Source of the DNA: JAENVT01 sp963773085
GTDB taxonomy: Bacteria; Actinomycetota; Acidimicrobiia; Acidimicrobiales; Ilumatobacteraceae
Length of the DNA: 64,000 bases
NCBI GenBank assembly: GCA_963773085.1
Contig: CAVYZS010000007.1
Span: forward strand, 124,001 to 188,000
Reading direction: 5' to 3'
Position numbers and translations under genes: made by a program. The notes under the pieces were generated by a model, which saw only the letters and a program-made list of their open reading frames with translations, had not been told where the DNA came from and ran no database searches. Shown here piece after piece: positions 15,409 to 23,730 of this stretch; within the stretch, counting starts at the first letter, position 1, and each line of letters starts with the position of its first letter.

Positions 15409-16987
15409 GTGATCATCGCGACTCTGTTGGCGGGCTGCGGATCGAACACGTCATCCGACACGATTCCGATCAGCACGCCTGCCGAGGAAGTGACGCTCGA
15501 TGTCTCGATCGGCACCGAGGATGGCCCGACGATCGCGACCGCGTCGTTGTCGGTCGGCGCCGACGGGACTCCCCACGGCACGACCTACCTGGCCGGAGAT
15601 GATGCCGCGTCGGCCGCCGCAGCGGCGATTGCGACACCGGACGGTCGCAACCGGTTGCTCAACGGCGAATCACTCGATCGAGCGTGCAGTGAGATCTACG
15701 GTGGTCCCGGATCTGGCGACCGTCACGGGCTCGATCGCTGGTCACGCGGTCAACACATCGTTTCACCGAGCCAACGGCTGCGGTGTCGCCGATTGGGACC
15801 TGCTGGAGCCGTTGATCGGCCGACCACGCTGGGACGTCGATCAACGGGTGGTACAGCCTGACGAGGCCGGGGTCGAGGTCGGCGTCGGCGATCGGTTCTC
15901 GATCGAACTGCCTTCGAATGCCAGCACCGGGTATGTGTGGGAGCCAACGACCATGGACGCCGCCGTCGTGCGCGAGGTCGACCATCGTTACCTGCCCCCC
16001 GTCACGACGCTGGTCGGCGCCGGTGGGTACGAACGGTTCACATATGAGGCAGACGCGACTGGCAACACGACACTCGGTTTCGAGTACCGCCGCCCATCCG
16101 AGCCCGACGCGAAACCCGCTGCGGACACGGCGCGATTCGAAATACAGGTCTTCGCTGACCCGATGCAGACAAGTACGTCGAGCACGTCGACGACCAACAG
16201 CAAGCCCGAGATCGCGTGGGCGTCCATGCCGGCAAACGACGCCGGCAGGATGCTGAACCGATTCACCGAATCGGTCCGCGAACTTCACGATGGGGTGCAA
16301 TCCCTCCTCGCCGAGGCGGCAGATGTCCCCGTCGGCGGCACGGCGCCGCCTTCGGTTGCCCAGCATTCCGCCGGAGCAGTCGAACAGTTCTACGGGTTGT
16401 CGGCGATGATCCCTGATGGCCTGCGCCCTGAGGTCCGCATCGCCGCCGTCGACGTGCTGTTCGCGCTCGGCCGCGAGATCGCGCCGTTCCTCTTCGCCCC
16501 CGGCTGGGAATATGACGGGTGGGACGTGTGGGCGAGCGGGATCGAGGACGCTCAGGTCGACCTACCGGAGACGGTCGCCCGCCTTGCCGACGAGGCATCG
16601 CTCCATCCCGATGTCGTGCCCGTGGATCCAGGCAGTGCTGATGCGGCGGCCTTCCACGGTGGGCTCGATGTCCTGGTCGTGCGCGGCTTCGGACATGCCA
16701 ACTTCGACACTCAGCCACCATGGTCGGTCCGTTGGATCGGTGGATTGCCAGAGGACCCGACGGCCATCATGTGCTTCGTCGACGGACGCCCGTCGAGCGT
16801 CGGCACCTTCGTGGAGCAAGTGGGCGGCTGCGCCGTGTTGTACTACGACACAACGGATCCGGCCACGCACGACGACGAACTCGCCTTGTGGCTGGAGGAT
16901 CCGACATCGGTACCCACGTATGCAGGCGAGGTCATCACGATTCGCTGGATGAATGGAGGGTGGACCGGTATCGGCAGCGCCGAGTGA
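15409..16987 (+). CDS. Lipoprotein with chagasin-like (I42) protease-inhibitor domain (one frameshift)
   Basis: The first frame begins with a hydrophobic stretch ending in the lipobox LLAGC. It changes frame at about 15708, where one extra G in the CCCGG run splits YGGP from DLATVTGS, and the second frame continues to 16987. The middle has the chagasin motifs NASTGYVWEP and EYRRPSEP, the loops that insert into papain-family proteases, with a GGYERFTYEA strand between. The C-terminal 250 residues form an unrecognised domain after a Ser/Thr linker. The signal peptide is oddly short from GTG 15409. A start at GTG 15363 in another frame (TTTRGRKRPGPGYR) could supply the missing basic end if another indel is present. 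Confidence 0.65.
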
Positions 16988-17027
16988 CGGGACTGCGTTC
17001 CGAGGCAGCACGCACGTCCTCGCCCGA

Positions 17028-17504
17028 TCACACGTTCTTGGGCACCTTGCCGGAACGGCTGGCCACGAACCGCATGATCTTGTGGGCGAAATCGGAGGTG
17101 GGTTCGAACATGAGTGGGCAACCCCCGTCGATGACAGTGATCCCGTGGTCGCGTCCGTACACGGTCGCGCTGTCACACACGCTTCCTTCCCCGAACGCAC
17201 GGTGCATCCACGTCTGTTTGATGCCCAGTTCAGCACATTCCTGCATGGTGGCCTCGGCCAGCTCGGGTCGGGTGGCGATCACGACGGCGTCGACCCCTCC
17301 GGGGATGTCGCGCAAGCACGGATAGCAGCGGTCGCCCTCGACCTGATCGGTGTTCGGATTGACGGCAAACACCTCGTAGCCGCGGCTTCGCAGGCGCTTG
17401 TAGACGGCGTTGCTTCCGTGCCCCTTTGATGCTCGAGAGACCCCCGTCACCGCGATGCGCTTGTGAGCCAGGAACGTTGATGCGGCTTCCTTGACCGTCT
17501 CCAT
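17028..17504 (-). CDS. CoA-binding (Rossmann) domain protein, YccU-like
   Basis: A 158-aa single-domain protein of the CoA-binding family: RIAVTGVSRASKGHGSNAVYKRLRSRGYEVFAVNPN (nucleotide-binding loop), DIPGGVDAVVIATRPELAEATMQECAELGIKQTWMHRAFGEGS, and a C-terminal IDGGCPLMFEP motif. Relatives are stand-alone CoA-binding proteins of unknown enzymatic role. The ATG at 17504 has AAGGAGA six bases upstream and is better than an earlier in-frame start. It is divergent from the YihY-like gene. Confidence 0.82.
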   Translation of the reverse strand: METVKEAASTFLAHKRIAVTGVSRASKGHGSNAVYKRLRSRGYEVFAVNPNTDQVEGDRCYPCLRDIPGGVDAVVIATRPELAEATMQECAELGIKQTWMHRAFGEGSVCDSATVYGRDHGITVIDGGCPLMFEPTSDFAHKIMRFVASRSGKVPKNV

Positions 17505-17680
17505 ATCGATTCTCCTTCCACCATGACCTCCGTTCATTGATGCCGCCCGGCGACGACCAGAGGTAAGGGCCGAAAGTCCTCGCGATGGAGGTACAGACCG
17601 CTCGAACCCGGCGATGAGGTGATCTGCTGCCGGCCCGGTGTCTGCACCGGCATTGTGACGACTGCGCACCTGCAGCCGTA

Positions 17681-18730
17681 ATGTGGCTGGCGACCATGAA
17701 GATCATCGAGACAGGCAAGCAGCGATTCGAGTTGATGTCTGAACGCCTGACAACCTGGTACGCCGGGCGGCAGGACGACGGTGTGGTTGCCCTCGCCACG
17801 AAGTTGTACGTACGCGATCAGGATGCGTTCGCGTCGGTGCTCGGAAGTGCTATCGCCTTGCGACTGTTCCTGTTCGTGGTGCCTGCCAACGTCATGTTGT
17901 TGGGTTTGATCAACCTGACAGGTCTGGACGGACCGCTCGGCGGCATGCTCGAGGAGTCCCCCACAACCGGCCAGATGGCACAGAACTACGGGGGGCTCTC
18001 TTTCTGGCATGCCCTGTGGATCACGATCTCCGGCGCGATCCTGACGTTGTGGGCGGGACGTTCACTCACGCGTGTCATGGCGACGTGCTCCGCAGCCGCT
18101 TGGCAGATGCATGCGTCTGCGGCACGACTGAAGCTCCGAGGCGTTGCCGCCTTGACCGCCATCGTGTTCGCCCTGATGCTTGCATCGATCGTGTTCGCAA
18201 AGATGCGTGAGATCGGGGGTCCGGCTGCCGCCGTGGCGGCCTGGGTCGCCGTCGCCTCCACGCTCTTTGTCGGATGGTTCATCGTGGAGCTCGTTCTCCC
18301 GCGCCCCACCCCTGACCCAGGGGCATTACTTCCGGGTGCGGCGTTGATGGGTCTGGGCTTCTCGGTTCTGCAATGGTTCATGCAGATCTACCTGCCCGGC
18401 AAGATCGCCCGCACCACCGACACCATGGGGTCACTCGCCGCGACCGTTGCCACTCTCAGCTACTTCTTCCTGATCGGACGCCTGATCTCAGCCAGTTTCG
18501 TCGTGAATGCGATCATCTTCCAGCGTTGGGGGAGCATCAGCCAGGTCGTCTTCGCGCTGCCCCTCCTCCGGCGAATTCCAAAACGCTTTCCGACGCTCGA
18601 ACAATTCTTCGACCTCAACCGCGTCGAGGGTGACCGCGTCGACAGCACCGACGAAGCGAGCGACACCGAGCCAATGGGGCCGTTCGAGCCCTTCGACGTG
18701 CCAGCCGGCGATCTGCCGCGGCCCGACTAG
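17681..18730 (+). CDS. YihY/BrkB-family membrane protein
   Basis: A 349-aa inner-membrane protein with about six hydrophobic segments and the family's pattern: an early YVRDQDAFASVLGSAIALRLFLFVVP segment, a central GVAALTAIVFALM helix, and GKIARTTDTMGSLAATVATLSYFFLIGRLISASFVVNAIIFQR near the end. The C-terminal tail is acidic and cytoplasmic. Function in this family is unsettled; older ribonuclease BN labels are wrong. The start may be ATG 17681 or ATG 17696. Confidence 0.8.
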   Translation: MWLATMKIIETGKQRFELMSERLTTWYAGRQDDGVVALATKLYVRDQDAFASVLGSAIALRLFLFVVPANVMLLGLINLTGLDGPLGGMLEESPTTGQMAQNYGGLSFWHALWITISGAILTLWAGRSLTRVMATCSAAAWQMHASAARLKLRGVAALTAIVFALMLASIVFAKMREIGGPAAAVAAWVAVASTLFVGWFIVELVLPRPTPDPGALLPGAALMGLGFSVLQWFMQIYLPGKIARTTDTMGSLAATVATLSYFFLIGRLISASFVVNAIIFQRWGSISQVVFALPLLRRIPKRFPTLEQFFDLNRVEGDRVDSTDEASDTEPMGPFEPFDVPAGDLPRPD

Positions 18731-18751
18731 CGAGCCAACCGAGAACCTCGG

Positions 18752-18955
18752 TCATGTCTCCGGCGTGGCGGGCACGGTACGGATCTCGACGAGGTCGAGC
18801 CCGAGATCGCGAATGCGGGCCAGCAGACCGTGCAGCGCCGCTTGATCCGGGCACTTCGTCTCGATCACGGTTTCCGAGCGAAGCGTGACATCATCGAACG
18901 CGGCAGCCATCAGCGGCCCGATCGGCCCGGTCACTCTGATCTCGTAGGCAGCCAT
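18752..18955 (-). CDS. Small conserved-looking protein, unknown function
   Basis: About 67 aa from ATG 18955 (MAAYEIRVTGPIGPLMAAAFDDVTLRSETVIE and onward). It reads like a compact alpha/beta protein: a strand, a Pro/Gly turn, a helix (QAALHGLLARIRDLG) and a terminal strand (DLVEIRTV), similar to short regulator-sensing domains common in actinobacteria. It is divergent from the membrane protein gene at 19131, and the intergenic space contains two copies of a TCACCC-N5-GGGTG motif. I do not recognise the family. Confidence 0.6.
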   Translation of the reverse strand: MAAYEIRVTGPIGPLMAAAFDDVTLRSETVIETKCPDQAALHGLLARIRDLGLDLVEIRTVPATPET

Positions 18956-18993
18956 GCATCTTGCATCGAACACGAGGAATCGAATGACGTCAT

Positions 18994-19008
18994 CACCCGT
19001 ACCGGGTG
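18994..19008. promoter_or_regulatory. TCACCC-N5-GGGTG motif, copy 1
   Basis: CACCCGTACCGGGTG, a perfect inverted repeat with 5-bp spacer core, preceded by TGACGTCA, in the divergent promoter between the genes at 18955 and 19131. Confidence 0.5.
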
Positions 19009-19040
19009 GCCAGTGACGTATGGTATCGCCTGCTGGTCAG

Positions 19041-19057
19041 TCACCCCTGGCGGGTGA
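19041..19057. promoter_or_regulatory. TCACCC-N5-GGGTGA motif, copy 2
   Basis: TCACCCCTGGCGGGTGA, with the same half-sites and spacing as copy 1 and centred 48 bp from it, 73 bp before the downstream gene. Paired sites of this kind suggest a dimeric repressor or activator. Confidence 0.5.
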
Positions 19058-19130
19058 TGCCCAGAGCGCACCCTCTTCTTAGCGTGAGAGCAGCGAGGAG
19101 AAGGTCCCGCCGTGAGCAGAGGAGAACACC

Positions 19131-20439
19131 ATGACCGACTCGCAGGACTCCGCGACGTCACCCCCCGACCCTTCACCCGATCCTTCACCTGACCCGTCGA
19201 GCTCGGTTGCACCCCCCGACCGTCGAGGGTCGCGACCGCGGGCCGTGATTGCAGGCCTCTTCGGCGTCTTGGCGATCATCGGCTTGTTCGCGACAACGGT
19301 CACCGTCTGGGCAAAAGGGACCTTGTTCGACAGCGACAAGGTCGCCGCAGCCGTCGATGACGCTCTGCAGCAGCCCGAGGTCAATGCCGCGATGGCCACC
19401 TACCTCACCGATCAACTGTTCGTCCTCATCGATGTCAGCGCTCGGGTCGAGGCGGTCCTGCCCGCCCCCCTGACCGCCCTCGAGCCGGCGATCGTCGGCG
19501 GCGCTCACAGCTTCGTCGAAACGAGGCTGCAGACGCTGTTGGCCAGCGACGAAGTACGTCAGGTGATCACCCGTGTGGTCCGAACCGCGCACGCTGCCAT
19601 GATGAAACTGCTCGAGGGCGACGGCTTCGGCCGTGCGGTCACCATCAGCGACGGTATGGTCAACGTGAACCTGCTCCCCGTCGTCAGCCGCGGGCTGTTG
19701 GCAGTTCAAGGGCTGGGGCTTTTCGACGATGTCGACATCCCTACGCTGACGCCGGATGGCGACCCGGCACAACAGATCACCGAACTCGAGTCGGCGTTCG
19801 GTCGCGATCTCCCGGATGACTTCGGACAACTAGTCGTTTTCCAGAGTCAAGCGCTGGCCGATGCCGGACAGACCTTGAACTCGGCCCAACAGGTGATGGC
19901 CAACGTCAAGCGAGCGAGCTGGCTGATCGTCGGTTTGACGGTCGTGTTGCTCGTGGCGACCATCGTGATCGCGCAGCGCCGGCGACGCGCCGTCGTGATA
20001 CTCGCACTCGCCGGCGTCGCCGTGATGTTGTTGGCCCGGATGTTGATCCAGCGGGCCGTCGCCAAGGCACCGAGCCTGGTGATCGACCCCGGGGCGCGGG
20101 CTGCTATCACCGCGGCGGTGACGCGATTGTCGACCGGATTACTACGGCTCACAACGCTCGTGGTGATCATTGGTTTGATCACAGCCGCAATCGCGTTCGT
20201 GACGGGCCCCAGCGATCGTGCCGCTTCGCTGCGCCGCCGAGCCGGAGCGACCAACACCACGTTCCGCGGCATTCGTTGCCGCGCATCGAGATGGTGTCGC
20301 CGCCGCCGCGTTCGGCGGAGCTGTGCTGGTCCTCATCGTGCTGGGGATCAGCCCAGGCTCGCTGCTGGTCGCACTGGCCTTCGCCATCCTCGGGGGTTGG
20401 GCGCTCTGGGGTACCCAGCCGGCACCAGCCGGGGAGTGA
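19131..20439 (+). CDS. Multispan membrane protein, unknown family (one frameshift)
   Basis: It begins with a cytoplasmic Pro/Asp/Ser repeat (PPDPSPDPSPDPSSS), then a helix (AVIAGLFGVLAIIGLFATTVTVW), a large extracytoplasmic region of about 200 residues (FDSDKVAAAVDDALQQPEVNAAMATYLTDQLF), and four further helices. The frame is lost between about 20240 and 20275 and resumes as RSAAFVAAHRDGVAAAAFGGAVLVLIVLGISPGSLLVALAFAILGGWALW, ending at 20439, so total length is near 435 aa. RBS AGGAGAACACC precedes ATG 19131. The MscS gene follows 18 nt downstream, suggesting a shared envelope or osmotic role. I recall similar proteins only as actinobacterial hypotheticals. Confidence 0.65.
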
Positions 20440-20457
20440 CCGGCGGCGGGAGCGGCG

Positions 20458-21420
20458 ATGATCGGTTCGGCCGTACCTGTCGACGAGGGACTGCTCGACG
20501 CGTGCGGCGACAACCCGTCGGTTGTTTGCGAGGCCATGTGGAATCTCACCCACAATCGGCTGCTGACACGAGCCGCCGACTGGTTCGTGGCCAAGCCGTT
20601 GCTCGCTGTATTCATCTTTCTGATCACGGCTCTGGTCAACCATTGGCTGCGAAAGCTGGTGACCCGGCTCGTCGTCCGGGTGTCGAGACGTGACGAGTTG
20701 GCGGCCAACACGCTCGAAAAGATCGGCCTGGGAGCCCCAGCGGCGCTGACGGCCGTTGATCCGCGGGCCGCAGGCCGCGAGAGGACGCTGACGACGGTTG
20801 CGCGCGCCTGTGTCTCGGGAATCGTCTGGACAGTCGGCGTACTGATGATCTTGGGAGTCTTCAACCTCAACCTCGCGCCATTGCTCGCCGGTGCCGGGAT
20901 CGCCGCCGTCGCCGTCGGCCTGGGCGCGGAGAGTCTGGTGAAGGACTGCATCGCCGGGTTCTTCATCATCCTCGAGGACCAGTTCGGAGTCGGTGACGAA
21001 ACAGATCTCGGCCACGCAACCGGGATCGTCGAGGCGGTCACGCTGCGAAGCACGTCGCTGCGCAGCGTGGACGGCACGTTGTGGAGCATCCCGAACGGTG
21101 CGATCGTGCGCGTCGGGAACCACTCGAAGCTGTGGTCCAAGGCAGTGCTCGACATGACGATCTGGTACGAAGCCGATGTCGACCAGGCCCTTGCCGTGAT
21201 GCAACGGGTCACTGCAGACGTGTGCGCACTCCCCGAGTTCGCGGCCACGGTGCTCGACCCGCCCGCGGTGCTCGGCGTCGAACGGCTGACCACCGACGGC
21301 GTGGTGTTGCGCGTGGTCGTGCGCACCGCGCCTGGCGCTCAGTGGAAGTTGATGCGCGTGCTTCGGTCGGCGCTGAAGTCAGCCTTCGAGACAGCCGGTT
21401 TGCCGTTGTATCGCCCTTGA
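20458..21420 (+). CDS. MscS-family mechanosensitive ion channel
   Basis: A 320-aa channel with three predicted helices. The pore-lining segment is LAPLLAGAGIAAVAVGLGAESLVKDCIAGFFIILEDQFGVGD, with the Gly/Ala packing pattern and the beta-domain entry. The cytoplasmic vestibule follows (TLRSTSLRSVDGTLWSIPNGAIVRVGNHSK). It would release solutes on hypo-osmotic shock. ATG 20458 follows GGGAG and lies 18 nt after the upstream membrane gene. A solitary ectoine synthase lies 21 kb away but nothing shows a direct link. Confidence 0.9.
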   Translation: MIGSAVPVDEGLLDACGDNPSVVCEAMWNLTHNRLLTRAADWFVAKPLLAVFIFLITALVNHWLRKLVTRLVVRVSRRDELAANTLEKIGLGAPAALTAVDPRAAGRERTLTTVARACVSGIVWTVGVLMILGVFNLNLAPLLAGAGIAAVAVGLGAESLVKDCIAGFFIILEDQFGVGDETDLGHATGIVEAVTLRSTSLRSVDGTLWSIPNGAIVRVGNHSKLWSKAVLDMTIWYEADVDQALAVMQRVTADVCALPEFAATVLDPPAVLGVERLTTDGVVLRVVVRTAPGAQWKLMRVLRSALKSAFETAGLPLYRP

Positions 21421-21464
21421 GGTTCGAAATGGGCAGAAAAGAGGGCACGCGGTAACCTGGCCCG

Positions 21465-23702
21465 GTGCCGAGGCAGAATGGTGCTACCTGGGCAGCCTTT
21501 CCGGAGACGAAGTTCTTCGTCGCCGACCTCCCGACCTGGCACGTTCCCCGGAGCAGACTCCATGGCTTGCTGAGGCCCAGCGACTCGGTCTCGCTGACCG
21601 CTGTGGTCGGCCCGGCCGGCGCCGGCAAGACGCAGCTGATCCGGGAATGGTTGGTCGATCAGACGTGCCCATGGGTGTGGCTCTCCATCAACGAACGCGA
21701 CGACGATGCCGAAGCCTGGTTGGGGGCCCTGATCGCAGCCCTACGGCACATCCATCCCGGATGGGGCGGCGAAGCACTCGACATGCTCGACGAGGATGCA
21801 ACTGATTCGTCGCTCGTGCTTCGATCGCTGCTCATCGACCTGTCAGACGACGTCGTGCCCGCGGTGATCGTCATGGATGACCTGCACCGTCTGACACGGT
21901 TCGACGTACACCAACTCTTCGAGGAATTCATCGACGCGCTACCCGTGCCGATGCACGTCGTCGTCTCCAGTCGCGCCGACCCTCCGGTACGGATGGGTCG
22001 AATGCGGGCTGCCGGAAGGCTCGGCGAGGTGCGATCCACTGACCTCCGCTTCGAGCACGAGGAAGCCGCCGCGTTGCTCGGGAACTCCGGCCTCCACCTG
22101 GCCCCAGCCCACATCGATGCCCTGATGCGCCGGACGGAGGGTTGGGCGGCGGGGCTCCGATTGGCCGCCCTCGCTCTCGCTGGCGGCGCCGACCCCGACG
22201 AGTTCGTTGCCGGCTTCGATGGAACGAATCAGAGTGTCGCTGAGCTCCTCATCGACGAGGTCCTGTCCCGGCAGCCCGCCGATATCCGATCGTTCCTTCT
22301 GTCCACGTCGGTGCTCGACGAACTCGACGGCGGCATCTGTGACCACTTGTCGGGGCGCGACGACAGCACGGAGCTCCTTAGGGATCTGTACCGACGACAG
22401 CTCTTCCTCATCCCACTCGACCGAGTCGGGCTCCGCTTCCGCTACCACCACCTCTTCGCCGACTTTCTCCGCTTCGAGCTACGGATGCGCGAGCCTGACC
22501 GCGAGCTCGAACTCCATTCGCGTGCGATCGAGTTCTTCGACCGAACGGGAGACACTCCCGCATCGATTGATCACGCCGTCGCTGCGGGAGACTTCGAACG
22601 TGCCTTCGCGTTGCTCGTGAAGCACCGGCAGATGACGATGATGCAACGTTTGGAAGCTCCCCGCGTGCGCCGCTGGCTGGCCGAAATTCCCGACGGAGTC
22701 ATTTCCGACAATGCCGAGCGATCGGCCCAATTCGGATTGCTGCTCGGATTCGCCGGGAAGCTCGACGAAGGCGTGCGTTGGGTGGCGCGGGCCGATGAGT
22801 TGGCAGCGAACAGCACCGACGAGGTACGGAGCCGGATCCTGTTGGTGAAGGCATTCGCCGCAGCGGTGACGGGCGACCTCGACACCTTGGAGTCGCTGCG
22901 GTTGCAGTCCCTCGACCTGGCAGGCTCGACCGAACGGGCGACAGACATCGACGAGCGCATCGCCACATGGCGGATTCGCCTGATGGCGATGTCGGGAAGG
23001 ACTGGCGAAGCCCGCGCCTCGCTCGACGACCTTCGTACCAACAACCCCGTGACGCTGGCCGCATACGCCCTCGACATGCTCGACGCCGAGCTGTGTGTGT
23101 CCGAAGACGATGTCCGTCGATGTCAGCACTTCGCCGATCGGGCGATCGCCACCTGGCGCGCAGATCCTCGTCCCGGCGAGTTCGGCGCAACCCTGCTCCT
23201 GCAAGCTCGGGCCTGGGCCCATCTGCAGTCCGATGAACCGGCCGAGGCGGAACAGCTTCTCGAGGAGGGGCTGCGACTGTGCGACGGGATCTCGGCGCGA
23301 CTGATCCACGTCACCCTGTGTGTGCTCGGAACTGCCGAGCTGGCATTTCAGCAAGGCCTGATCGGGGAGGCCGAGCAGCGCCTCGAGAGTCACCTCTACG
23401 ACCGTGGCGGGGTTGCGGGCACCGTTCTCGAGGCCCGCGTCGAGGCGCTCCGCACGCGAATCCGCGTGGCGTCAACCGCCGAGCCAGCGACGATGTTGCC
23501 GTTCGGCCAGGTCCTCAGCCCGCGCGAGATGACAGTGCTTGCCCACCTGTCCACCCACCTACAAGGGCGCGAGATCGCCGAACAGCTCTACGTGTCGACC
23601 AATACCTTGAAGACGCACACCAAAGCGATCTACCGCAAGCTGGGCACCTCGTCACGCTCGGAATCCGTGGCCGTTGCCAGGTCGCTCGGGCTGATCCCCT
23701 GA
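21465..23702 (+). CDS. MalT-like LuxR-family ATP-dependent transcriptional activator
   Basis: A 745-aa STAND regulator. The N-terminal ATPase has the Walker A motif VVGPAGAGKTQLIREWL (about residue 50) and a Walker B-like VPAVIVMDDLHRL. A central alpha-helical repeat region follows, then a C-terminal LuxR helix-turn-helix: LSPREMTVLAHLSTHLQGREIAEQLYVSTNTLKTHTKAIYRKLGTSSRSE. MalT-type proteins bind an inducer and ATP, oligomerise and activate transcription. The GTG start at 21465 lies 45 nt after the MscS gene. The target operon is not evident; the convergent fasciclin gene ends 28 nt away. Confidence 0.88.
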   Translation: MPRQNGATWAAFPETKFFVADLPTWHVPRSRLHGLLRPSDSVSLTAVVGPAGAGKTQLIREWLVDQTCPWVWLSINERDDDAEAWLGALIAALRHIHPGWGGEALDMLDEDATDSSLVLRSLLIDLSDDVVPAVIVMDDLHRLTRFDVHQLFEEFIDALPVPMHVVVSSRADPPVRMGRMRAAGRLGEVRSTDLRFEHEEAAALLGNSGLHLAPAHIDALMRRTEGWAAGLRLAALALAGGADPDEFVAGFDGTNQSVAELLIDEVLSRQPADIRSFLLSTSVLDELDGGICDHLSGRDDSTELLRDLYRRQLFLIPLDRVGLRFRYHHLFADFLRFELRMREPDRELELHSRAIEFFDRTGDTPASIDHAVAAGDFERAFALLVKHRQMTMMQRLEAPRVRRWLAEIPDGVISDNAERSAQFGLLLGFAGKLDEGVRWVARADELAANSTDEVRSRILLVKAFAAAVTGDLDTLESLRLQSLDLAGSTERATDIDERIATWRIRLMAMSGRTGEARASLDDLRTNNPVTLAAYALDMLDAELCVSEDDVRRCQHFADRAIATWRADPRPGEFGATLLLQARAWAHLQSDEPAEAEQLLEEGLRLCDGISARLIHVTLCVLGTAELAFQQGLIGEAEQRLESHLYDRGGVAGTVLEARVEALRTRIRVASTAEPATMLPFGQVLSPREMTVLAHLSTHLQGREIAEQLYVSTNTLKTHTKAIYRKLGTSSRSESVAVARSLGLIP

Positions 23703-23730
23703 CGACCTGGCAGATGCGGCCCGGCACTTC

